Shown in pieces: positions 1-5,284 of a stretch of 5,506 nucleotides of DNA. Below the pieces are notes generated by a model. It made no database searches and was not told the origin of the DNA. It was given only the letters and a program-made list of their open reading frames with translations. The stretch spans positions 1 to 5,506 of the forward strand of contig CAMBWG010000169.1 of NCBI GenBank assembly GCA_945871415.1, given 5' to 3'. The stretch's first letter is position 1, and each line of letters opens with the position of its first letter. The translations under genes were made by a program, and so were the position numbers. This DNA comes from an uncultured Desulfovibrio sp. (GTDB lineage Bacteria; Desulfobacterota; Desulfovibrionia; Desulfovibrionales; Desulfovibrionaceae).

Positions 1-152
1 CGGCCTTACATCGCATGAACCCGTTGCGCGGACCTGTTCCCGGTGATATCGGGCAGGCGGCGCGCACGCGAATTATACGACCGCAATGCGGATAACAGGG
101 GAAACCTCCGCAGCGAGGCTCCCCGGCGGCAAATGGCCGCAGGAGAAAGACA
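1..152 (+). other. Leader region upstream of trpA with several hairpins
   Basis: No gene can be assigned here. All three forward frames close early, with stops at 16-18, 44-46 and 93-95. The end of an upstream gene such as trpB could lie in the first bases, but no TrpB motif is visible. Four small inverted repeats follow one another: CCTG-TT-CCCG pairing with CGGG-CAGG (33-57), CCGC/GCGG (81-91), GGGG..CCTC pairing with GAGG..CCCC (98-124), and GCGGC/GCCGC (126-140). The last ends directly at the trpA ribosome binding site. No T-run follows any of them, so none is a clear terminator. Confidence 0.4.
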
Positions 153-920
153 ATGCATATTCTGGAACAGAAAATTCGTGACGCCAACAAGAAAGGGCGT
201 CCCGCGCTTATCCCCTTTGTGACAGCCGGTTTTCCCAATGCCGACGACTTCTGGCCCGCCATCAAGGATCTTGACGACAACGGCGCGGACATCATCGAGA
301 TCGGCGTGCCGTTTTCCGATCCTGTGGCCGATGGTCCCGTGGTGGAGGAGGCGTCCCGCCGGGCGCTGAGCGACGGCATGACGCTCAAGAAGCTGATGGC
401 CGATTTGCGCGAGCGCGGCGGCTTCTTCAAGGCCGGGCTGGTGCTTATGGGATACTATAATCCCTTCCTCCAGTACGGTCTGGAAAAGTTCGCCGCCGAT
501 GCTCAGGCAGCCAATATCAGCGGCGTCATCATTCCCGATCTGCCCTATGAGGAGAGCGGGGAGGTTCGTGCGCTGTTCCGCAAGCATGGTCTGGCCCTCA
601 TCGTGCTGGTGGGCCTGAATACCAGCGCCGAGCGCATGGCCCTGTACGCGTCCGATGCCGAAGGCTATGTGTATGTGATTTCTTCCATGGGCACGACCGG
701 CGTGCGCGAACATATTGCGCCCGAAGTGGATGAAACCATGATCCGTGCGCGCAAGAGCTTCTCCCTGCCGCTGGCCCTGGGCTTCGGCCTCAAGGACCCG
801 GCTCAGCTTGACGCCCTGCACAAGGATGCCCGCCCTGATGCGGTCGTCTTCGGCAGCGCGCTGTTGCAGCATCTTGATGCCGGGCGGCCTGCCGCTGATT
901 TCATCCGGCACTGGGTGTAA
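153..920 (+). CDS. trpA: Tryptophan synthase alpha subunit
   Basis: TrpA cleaves indole-3-glycerol phosphate to indole and glyceraldehyde 3-phosphate. The indole passes through a tunnel to TrpB in the cytoplasmic alpha2-beta2 complex, the last step of tryptophan synthesis. The 255-residue product is a complete TIM barrel, slightly shorter than the 268 residues of E. coli. The catalytic pair is present at the E. coli positions: Glu49 in IIEIGVPFSDP and Asp60 in VADGP. Also visible are the loop MGTTGV (about 179-184), the phosphate-binding GFG segment and the FGSALL segment near the C-terminus. The ATG has AGGAG at 141-145 with 7 nt spacing. One mild oddity is that the usual proline-threonine turn after strand 5 reads GLNTSAERM. 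The gene is probably distal in a trp operon, though no trp partner lies in the window. A structured repeat begins 5 nt after the stop. Confidence 0.97.
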   Translation: MHILEQKIRDANKKGRPALIPFVTAGFPNADDFWPAIKDLDDNGADIIEIGVPFSDPVADGPVVEEASRRALSDGMTLKKLMADLRERGGFFKAGLVLMGYYNPFLQYGLEKFAADAQAANISGVIIPDLPYEESGEVRALFRKHGLALIVLVGLNTSAERMALYASDAEGYVYVISSMGTTGVREHIAPEVDETMIRARKSFSLPLALGFGLKDPAQLDALHKDARPDAVVFGSALLQHLDAGRPAADFIRHWV

Positions 921-925
921 TGTTT

Positions 926-1068
926 TAGAGCGTTTCACCTTTGAACGGTAAAACGCGAGGCGCTATAGCGCCGCCCGGCCCGAAGTGAGGGGAGAAAGCG
1001 CGCTTTTCCCGCGAAACGACAGGGCGTATGGTTTGAAATGCGAAGCGTTGCAAACTGAAAATGCTCTA
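926..1068 (+). repeat. Long structured dispersed repeat, copy 1 (MITE-like)
   Basis: This 143-bp element has imperfect terminal inverted repeats: TAGAGCGTTTCACCTTTG at the left, and TAGAGCATTTTCAGTTTG read inward from the right on the opposite strand. Its reverse complement aligns with 2198-2343, best over the block TTCAAACCATACG-N-CCTGTCG (here on the minus strand near 1018-1038). Internal structure includes a hairpin in the left end (GCGTTTCACC against GGTAAAACGC, 930-956), the perfect 14-nt palindrome GGCGCTATAGCGCC (959-972), and a stem around AAAGCGCGCTTT (990-1010). The GAGC ends are bordered by TA on both sides, which would fit a TA target duplication. It codes for nothing visible. It may serve as the trpA transcript end, but it lacks a T-tract. 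Confidence 0.75.
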
Positions 1069-1345
1069 TAATCGCTCGGGTATGTCGTGCCGGAGAAATT
1101 TTTCGGGCACGGCATGCCCGGGGCATGGGGCTGCACCGGAGCGGCGGAGGTTCGAGGCGTTTTTCGCGGCGGCCTGAGTATTCAGGATATCGGGAAAAAC
1201 GTCTTTTTTAGTTCGGCAATTAATCTCATAAACAACATTATGAAAACTAATACGTCACAGACCGACAGACTCCCAAAACCGCCGCGCATACCGCGTGCGG
1301 CACTTCAAATCAAAAGATTGTGGAAACGTCGTGCCTGTGGCCATT
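1069..1345. other. Intergenic stretch without a recognisable gene
   Basis: No credible coding sequence is seen. An open frame from a GTG at 1087 lacks a ribosome binding site and reads through hairpins. Visible structure: CGTGCC/GGCACG with a partly paired interior (1086-1111), CATGCC/GGCATG with a 3-nt loop (1113-1127), and CCTGA-GTAT-TCAGG (1173-1186). Base composition turns AT-rich at about 1195-1255, which suggests the promoter of the downstream permease may be here, but no convincing -35/-10 pair was found. Confidence 0.4.
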
Positions 1346-1381
1346 AAAGCGTCTCACCTTTGAAAAAAGGTGAAACGTTTT
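1346..1381. repeat. Short palindromic repeat, AGAGCGTTTCACC family
   Basis: AAAGCGTCTCACCTTT (1346-1361) pairs with AAAGGTGAAACGTTTT (1366-1381) across a GAAA tetraloop. The 16-bp stem has one G-T pair and one C-A mismatch. The left arm is nearly the same as the left end of the long repeat at 926 and as the palindrome at 5285. It lies 69 nt before the permease start, so it would be in or near that gene's 5' region. A T-tract after the stem is almost absent, so a terminator role is uncertain. Confidence 0.75.
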
Positions 1382-1450
1382 ATGAATGCCTGATGGGGTG
1401 TCCGTTCGGTTCGCTGACGAAATACCAACGGACTCTCCGGGAGCAAATGG

Positions 1451-2194
1451 ATGCCTGATATTTATAATGTCTGCGTTTTTGGGGCCTGGCTCGCGGGCGG
1501 CTTCGTCTCCGGCGTCAGCGGCATCGGAGGGGCTATGGTGGCCTTTCCTCTGCTGGCGCTCTTTATTCCCGTGCATCAGCTCATCCCCCTTACCTGTGCT
1601 CTCAATGTGGTCATGGATGGCTGTCTGGCGGCCATGCACTGCCGCCACTGTCGCGGCAGCGCGCTTTTGCCCATGCTGGCGGGGTCCATTCCGGGCTCCT
1701 TTGCCGGACTGTATATTCTGCAAATTTGTTCCGGGGCCGTGTTGCAGGGGGCCGTAGGGCTGCTGCTGATCTACTATGTCTACTGGCAGAAAACTTTCCG
1801 TGTACACGGTGTCATGCGTTATCCGCGTCTTCTGGGGGCGTCGGCGGGCTTCGGCGCCGGACTGCTGGGCACGGCCATTTCCTTTGACGGGCCGCCCATC
1901 GGAGCTTACGGCCTGTATATGGGGTGGGAACCGCGTGTCTTTCTTGGGACACTGGGAGTTTTTTTCGTCATTCGCGGCACATTTACCGTTATTTTGCAGG
2001 CCTGGACCGGTTTCTATACGCCGGAGGTTCTGGGATATGCTCTGGTCGGCGCGCCGGGCGTCATACTGGGAACGCTGCTGGCCTTTCCGGTGGCTAAGCG
2101 TATACCGCAAAAGGCCTTTCAGCGGGTCCTTCTGAGCATTATCGGCGTGGCTGGTCTGGTTTGCCTTGTGCGGGCTTTTCTCCAGGGGTGTTGA
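1451..2194 (+). CDS. TauE/SafE-family membrane permease (sulfite/organosulfonate exporter type)
   Basis: The 247-residue protein is almost entirely hydrophobic, with about eight predicted membrane segments. It shows the internal two-fold repeat of the TauE/SafE (formerly DUF81) family. The first glycine-rich motif is at residues 16-35 (GGFVSGVSGIGGAMV..FPLL). The second is at about 129-151 (GASAGFGAGLLGT..SFDGPPIG). Family members export anions such as sulfite, sulfoacetate or related C2 sulfonates, and the substrate cannot be read from the sequence. The ATG is supported by GGGAG at 1439-1443, 7 nt upstream. The loop after the second membrane segment carries a Cys-Arg-His-Cys motif (64-67) in place of the plain basic residues one would expect there. 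Flanking genes give no pathway clue. The gene stands alone between two inverted copies of a dispersed repeat. Assignment to the family is strong and the function is weak. Confidence 0.9.
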   Translation: MPDIYNVCVFGAWLAGGFVSGVSGIGGAMVAFPLLALFIPVHQLIPLTCALNVVMDGCLAAMHCRHCRGSALLPMLAGSIPGSFAGLYILQICSGAVLQGAVGLLLIYYVYWQKTFRVHGVMRYPRLLGASAGFGAGLLGTAISFDGPPIGAYGLYMGWEPRVFLGTLGVFFVIRGTFTVILQAWTGFYTPEVLGYALVGAPGVILGTLLAFPVAKRIPQKAFQRVLLSIIGVAGLVCLVRAFLQGC

Positions 2195-2197
2195 CAC

Positions 2198-2343
2198 TAG
2201 AGCATTTTAAGTTGGAAACGTGTTGCGCTTCAAACCATACGGCCTGTCGGTTCACGAAAAAACGCTGTTTTTCCGCTGACTTTTGGCAGGACAGCGCTGT
2301 GCCGCCGCCTCGTATTTCATCCTTTCCAGTGGCAAAGCGCTTT
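2198..2343 (-). repeat. Long structured dispersed repeat, copy 2, inverted relative to copy 1
   Basis: This element starts 3 nt after the permease stop with TAGAGCATTTT. It follows the reverse complement of 926-1068 along its length, with the clearest match TTCAAACCATACG (2229-2241) then CCTGTCG. The far end reads CAAAGCGCTTTGCC on the minus strand and is degenerate compared with TAGAGCGTTTCACC. It keeps palindromes at the places where copy 1 has them but with other bases: AAAAAC-GCT-GTTTTT (2258-2272), ACAGCGCTGT (2291-2300), and CTTTCC-AGT-GG-C-AAAG (2322-2337). The paired architecture therefore seems better kept than the sequence. By eye, identity over the whole element is moderate. Confidence 0.7.
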
Positions 2344-2348
2344 GTTTG

Positions 2349-2360
2349 AGAAAATTTTCT
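2349..2360. promoter_or_regulatory. Possible second Fur half-site (AGAAAATTTTCT)
   Basis: This perfect 12-nt palindrome lies just upstream of the predicted -35 box and 5 nt before the main Fur-like palindrome. The GAAAAT core resembles the Fur hexamer. AT-rich palindromes also arise by chance, so this is only an accessory candidate. Confidence 0.3.
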
Positions 2361-2389
2361 TGACTTTGAAAATCGTTTTCAATTATTCT
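2360..2389 (+). promoter_or_regulatory. Predicted promoter of the DUF2325 gene
   Basis: TTGACT (2360-2365) and TATTCT (2384-2389) are separated by 18 nt, giving a sigma70-like promoter. The predicted start would leave about 80 nt of leader before the ATG at 2476. The spacer is filled almost exactly by a Fur-like operator, an arrangement that would block RNA polymerase when Fur-Fe(II) is bound. Confidence 0.55.
2366..2382. promoter_or_regulatory. Fur-like operator
   Basis: TTGAAAATCGTTTTCAA is a perfect inverted repeat (7-3-7). It matches the 7-1-7 Fur pattern TGAAAAT-N-ATTTTCA reported for delta-proteobacteria at all but one of 14 defined positions. It lies between the -35 and -10 boxes. The link to iron is supported by the feoB gene downstream. 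Confidence 0.65.
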
Positions 2390-2408
2390 GAGTTTGTCAG
2401 TTTCCCTT

Positions 2409-2455
2409 GTCGTGCGGCTCCCTTTTATTGTTGCGTGTGCCCGGGGCCGCACGGC
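2409..2455 (+). promoter_or_regulatory. Leader stem-loop upstream of the DUF2325 gene
   Basis: CGTGCGGCTCC (2411-2421) pairs with GGGGCCGCACG (2443-2453) with one wobble pair, extendable by two pairs on the outside. This leaves a 21-nt U/G-rich loop. The stem ends 11 nt before the GGAGG of the following gene. It could affect translation or message stability. It lacks a T-tract and matches no riboswitch class known to me. Confidence 0.4.
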
Positions 2456-2475
2456 AAAATACCACGGAGGCAAGC

Positions 2476-2757
2476 ATGTGCGTGACGTTGATCGGCGGTA
2501 TGGACAGGTTGAAGAAAGAATATATCGCGGCAGCCCGCGAGGGGGGTGCGACTCTCAAGTGCATTCACCGCAATGAACGCAACTTCGAAGACAAAATCGG
2601 CACGCCGGACGCCATTATCGTCTTTACCAACAAGATTTCCCATGAAGCCAGACGAAAGGCCATGCAGCATGCCCGTGCCCGTAACATTCCCATAAGTCTG
2701 GTGCATTCCTGCGGTGTTTCCAGCTTGAAAGAATGCCTCTGCCGGCATGCGTCTTGA
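2476..2757 (+). CDS. DUF2325-type small protein, probably iron-regulated
   Basis: This 93-residue protein resembles the DUF2325 family of small Rossmann-like proteins of unknown function. The features seen are an N-terminal beta strand with TLIGGMDRLKKEY (residues 4-16), the central IGTPDAIIVFTNKISHEA (41-58), and the ending IPISLVHSCGVSSLKECL (71-88). It has five cysteines (2, 29, 79, 87, 89), the last two forming Cys-Leu-Cys, plus several histidines, so metal or redox binding is conceivable but unproven. It is soluble, with no signal peptide. The start is fixed by GGAGG at 2466-2470, 5 nt before the ATG; an in-frame upstream TTG at 2407 has no such site. The upstream Fur-like operator and the downstream feoB suggest a role in iron supply or in sensing iron shortage. 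The stop codon overlaps a TTGACA box of the next promoter. The family call is from motif memory, without a search. Confidence 0.8.
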   Translation: MCVTLIGGMDRLKKEYIAAAREGGATLKCIHRNERNFEDKIGTPDAIIVFTNKISHEARRKAMQHARARNIPISLVHSCGVSSLKECLCRHAS

Positions 2758-2782
2758 CAGTGGTTCGGAAAGGGGCTACGTC
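2754..2782 (+). promoter_or_regulatory. Predicted promoter A of the feoB control region
   Basis: TTGACA (2754-2759) overlaps the DUF2325 stop codon. After 17 nt comes TACGTC (2777-2782), a poor -10 box. The layout copies promoter B at 2920 exactly in spacing, which is the main reason to list it. Confidence 0.3.
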
Positions 2783-2795
2783 TTGCAAGAATTAA

Positions 2796-2819
2796 AGAAA
2801 TTGGATTTCATTTTTGATA
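2796..2819. promoter_or_regulatory. Fur-like operator A
   Basis: AGAAATT-G-GATTTCA (2796-2810) fits the 7-1-7 Fur pattern at about 10 of 14 positions and is followed by TTTTTGATAA. The block AGAAATT-NN-ATTTCATTTTT recurs at 2961-2980 in the second module. This copy is the weaker of the two as a Fur site. Confidence 0.4.
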
Positions 2820-2919
2820 AAGATGGCTGTCCGAAAAGTGTGCGGGCACGGTGGGGCCCCGGCATGTGGGCAACACGAGCGGTGCCTGGAGAAAGATGTG
2901 CGCTGCAAGGCGTTTATTC

Positions 2920-2948
2920 TTGACAGCCCGGGCAGCGGCGAATACAAC
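2920..2948 (+). promoter_or_regulatory. Predicted promoter B, main feoB promoter
   Basis: A consensus -35 TTGACA (2920-2925) is followed after 17 nt by TACAAC (2943-2948), which matches the -10 consensus at 4 of 6 positions. Transcription would start near 2955, giving a leader of about 90 nt before the feoB ATG. The Fur-like site lies immediately downstream of this start. Confidence 0.55.
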
Positions 2949-2960
2949 TTTTCAAAGTAG

Positions 2961-2988
2961 AGAAATTCAATTTCATTTTTTGAAAATG
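2961..2988. promoter_or_regulatory. Fur-like operator B upstream of feoB
   Basis: AGAAATTCAATTTCA (2961-2975) matches the Fur pattern TGAAAAT-N-ATTTTCA at 12 of 14 positions. A second palindrome, CATTTT-TTG-AAAATG (2974-2988), overlaps its end, so several Fur hexamers stand in tandem. The position just after the predicted transcription start suits repression by Fur-Fe(II). Confidence 0.6.
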
Positions 2989-3007
2989 CGCCTATATCGG
3001 CAGGCGC
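2988..3007 (+). other. Small hairpin in the feoB leader
   Basis: GCGCCT (2988-2993) pairs perfectly with AGGCGC (3002-3007) across an 8-nt loop. It lies directly after operator B and 20 nt before the AGGAG of feoB. No function is apparent. Confidence 0.3.
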
Positions 3008-3042
3008 GCAGGATATCTGAAGGATCAGGAGCGGTAGAGAGC

Positions 3043-5265
3043 ATGAGTGCGGTAATCCAGTTTGAAGAGGCCAGCCATCCCCGCGCGGGGAAGCTGCGTA
3101 TTGCCCTGGCGGGTAATCCCAACTGCGGCAAAACCACGGTCTTTAACGCTTATACCGGGGCGCGCCAGCATGTGGGCAATTATCCCGGCGTCACTGTGGA
3201 TCGTAAGGAAGGGCAGGTGCGACACGGTCAGGATGAGGCCGTGCTGGTGGACCTGCCCGGTACCTATTCGCTGACGGCCTATTCCATGGAAGAGCTGGTG
3301 GCGCGGGCCGAGCTTTCGGCCAACAACGTGCAGGCCGTCATCAATGTCGTGGACGCGTCGGCCCTTGAACGTAATCTGCTGCTTACGGTGCAGATGCTGG
3401 AAATGGGGCTTCCCGTGGTGCTGGGCTGCAACATGATGGACGAAGCCCGCGCCGCTGGGCTGCATATCGACGTCAACCGTCTTTCCGGCCTGCTGGGCGT
3501 GCCGGTGGTGCCCATGGTGGCCAAGTCCGGCGAGGGCCTGCAAACCGCTCTTGGCGAGGCCATCCGCCTTGCTGCCGCGGGACCGCGCGAGCCGTTGTAT
3601 GTCAATTACGGCAGCGATACGGATCTGGCTCTCAACAGCATTGAAAAGAAGATTGCCGGAAAGGGCGTGCTGACGGAACGGTACAGCCCCCGCTGGACGG
3701 CCATCAAGCTCATGGAAGGTGATAAGGAAGTGCGCCAGCAGGTGCGCGAAGCCAATATTGCCTTGTTCACCGAAGTGGAAGAGGAATGCCGCAAGGTGGC
3801 CGATCACATCCGCGACACCCTGCATGTGAGCATGGAATCTTATATTACGGATTGCCGCTACGGCTTTATCCGCGGGCTGCTGCGCGACGGCATCATGCGG
3901 CAGGAACCCGGACGGGACCGGCTGGCCATCTCCGACAGCATAGACAGAGTTCTGACGCACGCCTTTTTCGGGCCGGTGCTGATGCTGGGTGTCCTGTATG
4001 CCATGTTCTGGGTGACGTTCACCCTTGGCGCGTATCCTCAGGGCTGGGTAGAGGATGGTTTTGCCGCCCTGGGCGAACTGATGACACGGCTCATTCCCGA
4101 AGGGCCGGTGCAGTCGCTGGTGGTTGACGGCATTATCGGCGGCGTCGGCGGCGTTGTCAGCTTTGTGCCGCTGATTGCCATCATGTTTGCCCTGATTGCC
4201 TTCCTGGAAGACAGCGGCTACATGGCCCGCGTGGCCTATATGATGGACCGCCTCTTCCGTATGTTCGGCCTGCACGGGGCGTCCGTCATGCCCTATATTA
4301 TTTCCGGAGGTATTGCCGGCGGTTGCGCCATTCCCGGCGCCATGGCCACGCGCACCCTGCGCAGCCCCAAGGAAAAGCTGGCAACGCTGCTGACTCTGCC
4401 CTATATGGCGTGCGGGGCCAAGCTGCCTGTCTTTCTGCTGCTGGCCGGGGCCTTCTTTGGCGACGATGCGCCGACTGTGACCTTCCTTGTCATGCTCTCC
4501 GGCTGGGTTTTTGCCCTGCTGGTGGCGCGGCTGCTGCGCTCCACCATCATTCGCGGACAGGCGACGCCCTTTGTCATGGAGCTGCCGCCGTACCGCATGC
4601 CTACCTTCTTCAGCATGCTGCTGCACTGCTGGGAACGCACGTGGATGTATCTCAAGAAGGCCGGTACCGTGCTTGTGGCCATTTCCATTGTCATCTGGGC
4701 CGGGCTCAAGTATCCCGAACTGCCCGAAGAACAGGCCGCGCCCTTTACAAGCCAGATTGAGAGTCTGCAGAGCCGTATAGAAAGTCTGCCCGAGGGCGAC
4801 GCCGCCCGCGAACCGCTGGAAGCGGAGCTTGCCAAAGTTCAGGAAGAACTTGGCGGCGCTGAGCTGGCCCACTCCTACGCCGGCCGCCTCGGCAAGATGA
4901 TTGAGCCCGTGACCGCGCCCGCCGGTTTTGACTGGCGCACGGACATTGCTCTGCTGGCAGGGATTGCCGCCAAGGAAGCCGTGGTCGCCACTATGGGCAC
5001 GGCCTATTCCCTGGGTGAGCAGGACCCCGAAGACGCCGCGCCGCTGGCTGAGCTCCTGCAGAAGTCTTCGTCCTGGGGCAAGGCGACGGCTCTTTCCCTG
5101 ATGCTCTTTGTGCTGCTGTACTCCCCCTGCTTCGTGTCGCTGGTCGTCATTCAGCAGGAAGCCGGAGGCTGGCGCTGGCTTGCCTTCAGCATTTTCTTCA
5201 ATACGGCGCTGGCCTATGCCGTTTCGGTCGTTGCCTTTAATATAGGCCGTTCCGTCTGGGGATAG
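3043..5265 (+). CDS. feoB: Ferrous iron transport protein B
   Basis: FeoB imports Fe(II) across the inner membrane, driven or gated by its cytoplasmic GTPase domain. The 740-residue product has all parts. G1 is GNPNCGKTT (24-32), G2 is near Thr51 (YPGVTVDRK), G3 is DLPG (70-73), G4 is NMMD (130-133), and a G5-like AKSGEGL is at 160-166. A GDI-like linker follows with RYSPRWTAIKL (213-223), and the membrane domain runs from about residue 300. Two gate repeats are visible with conserved cysteines Cys428 (GGCAIPGAMATRT), Cys457 (MACGAKLP) and Cys696 (YSPCFVSLV). Residues of about 567-608 form a charged, coiled-coil-like insert before the HSYAGRLGKMIEPV segment. The chosen ATG has AGGAG at 3027-3031 (11 nt). 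The frame stays open upstream to 2851, but starting there would place the promoter and operator inside the gene. FeoA and FeoC are not in the window. Expression is probably Fur-repressed. Confidence 0.96.
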   Translation: MSAVIQFEEASHPRAGKLRIALAGNPNCGKTTVFNAYTGARQHVGNYPGVTVDRKEGQVRHGQDEAVLVDLPGTYSLTAYSMEELVARAELSANNVQAVINVVDASALERNLLLTVQMLEMGLPVVLGCNMMDEARAAGLHIDVNRLSGLLGVPVVPMVAKSGEGLQTALGEAIRLAAAGPREPLYVNYGSDTDLALNSIEKKIAGKGVLTERYSPRWTAIKLMEGDKEVRQQVREANIALFTEVEEECRKVADHIRDTLHVSMESYITDCRYGFIRGLLRDGIMRQEPGRDRLAISDSIDRVLTHAFFGPVLMLGVLYAMFWVTFTLGAYPQGWVEDGFAALGELMTRLIPEGPVQSLVVDGIIGGVGGVVSFVPLIAIMFALIAFLEDSGYMARVAYMMDRLFRMFGLHGASVMPYIISGGIAGGCAIPGAMATRTLRSPKEKLATLLTLPYMACGAKLPVFLLLAGAFFGDDAPTVTFLVMLSGWVFALLVARLLRSTIIRGQATPFVMELPPYRMPTFFSMLLHCWERTWMYLKKAGTVLVAISIVIWAGLKYPELPEEQAAPFTSQIESLQSRIESLPEGDAAREPLEAELAKVQEELGGAELAHSYAGRLGKMIEPVTAPAGFDWRTDIALLAGIAAKEAVVATMGTAYSLGEQDPEDAAPLAELLQKSSSWGKATALSLMLFVLLYSPCFVSLVVIQQEAGGWRWLAFSIFFNTALAYAVSVVAFNIGRSVWG

Positions 5266-5284
5266 AGCTGCAGAGGACTGGTTT

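Noticed and set aside
6..938. Long open frame on the minus strand opposite trpA
   Set aside because: It mirrors the GC-rich codons of trpA. The predicted protein is rich in His, Gln, Gly and Arg with no recognisable domain, while trpA is certain.
1087..1347. Possible 86-aa gene between trpA and the permease
   Set aside because: GTG start without a ribosome binding site, reading through two hairpins and an AT-rich patch; no recognisable motif.
1386..1459. Nine-base direct repeat ATGCCTGAT at 1386 and 1451
   Set aside because: Short enough to arise by chance. The two ATGs are in different frames and only the second has a ribosome binding site.
1310..2197. Open frame on the minus strand opposite the permease gene
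   Set aside because: Low-complexity composition typical of an antisense shadow. It also runs through the palindromic repeat at 1346.
2407..2475. Earlier TTG start for the DUF2325 gene
   Set aside because: The added residues come from the leader stem-loop, and GGAGG at 2466 fits the ATG at 2476.
2851..3042. N-terminal extension of feoB by 64 codons
   Set aside because: It would place the TTGACA promoter and the Fur-like operator inside the gene. The extra residues do not resemble FeoB, and the ATG at 3043 has a ribosome binding site.
3025..4872. 615-codon open frame on the minus strand opposite feoB
   Set aside because: It is a shadow of feoB codon bias: the product has very many His, Gln and Gly residues, matches no family, and covers the feoB start.
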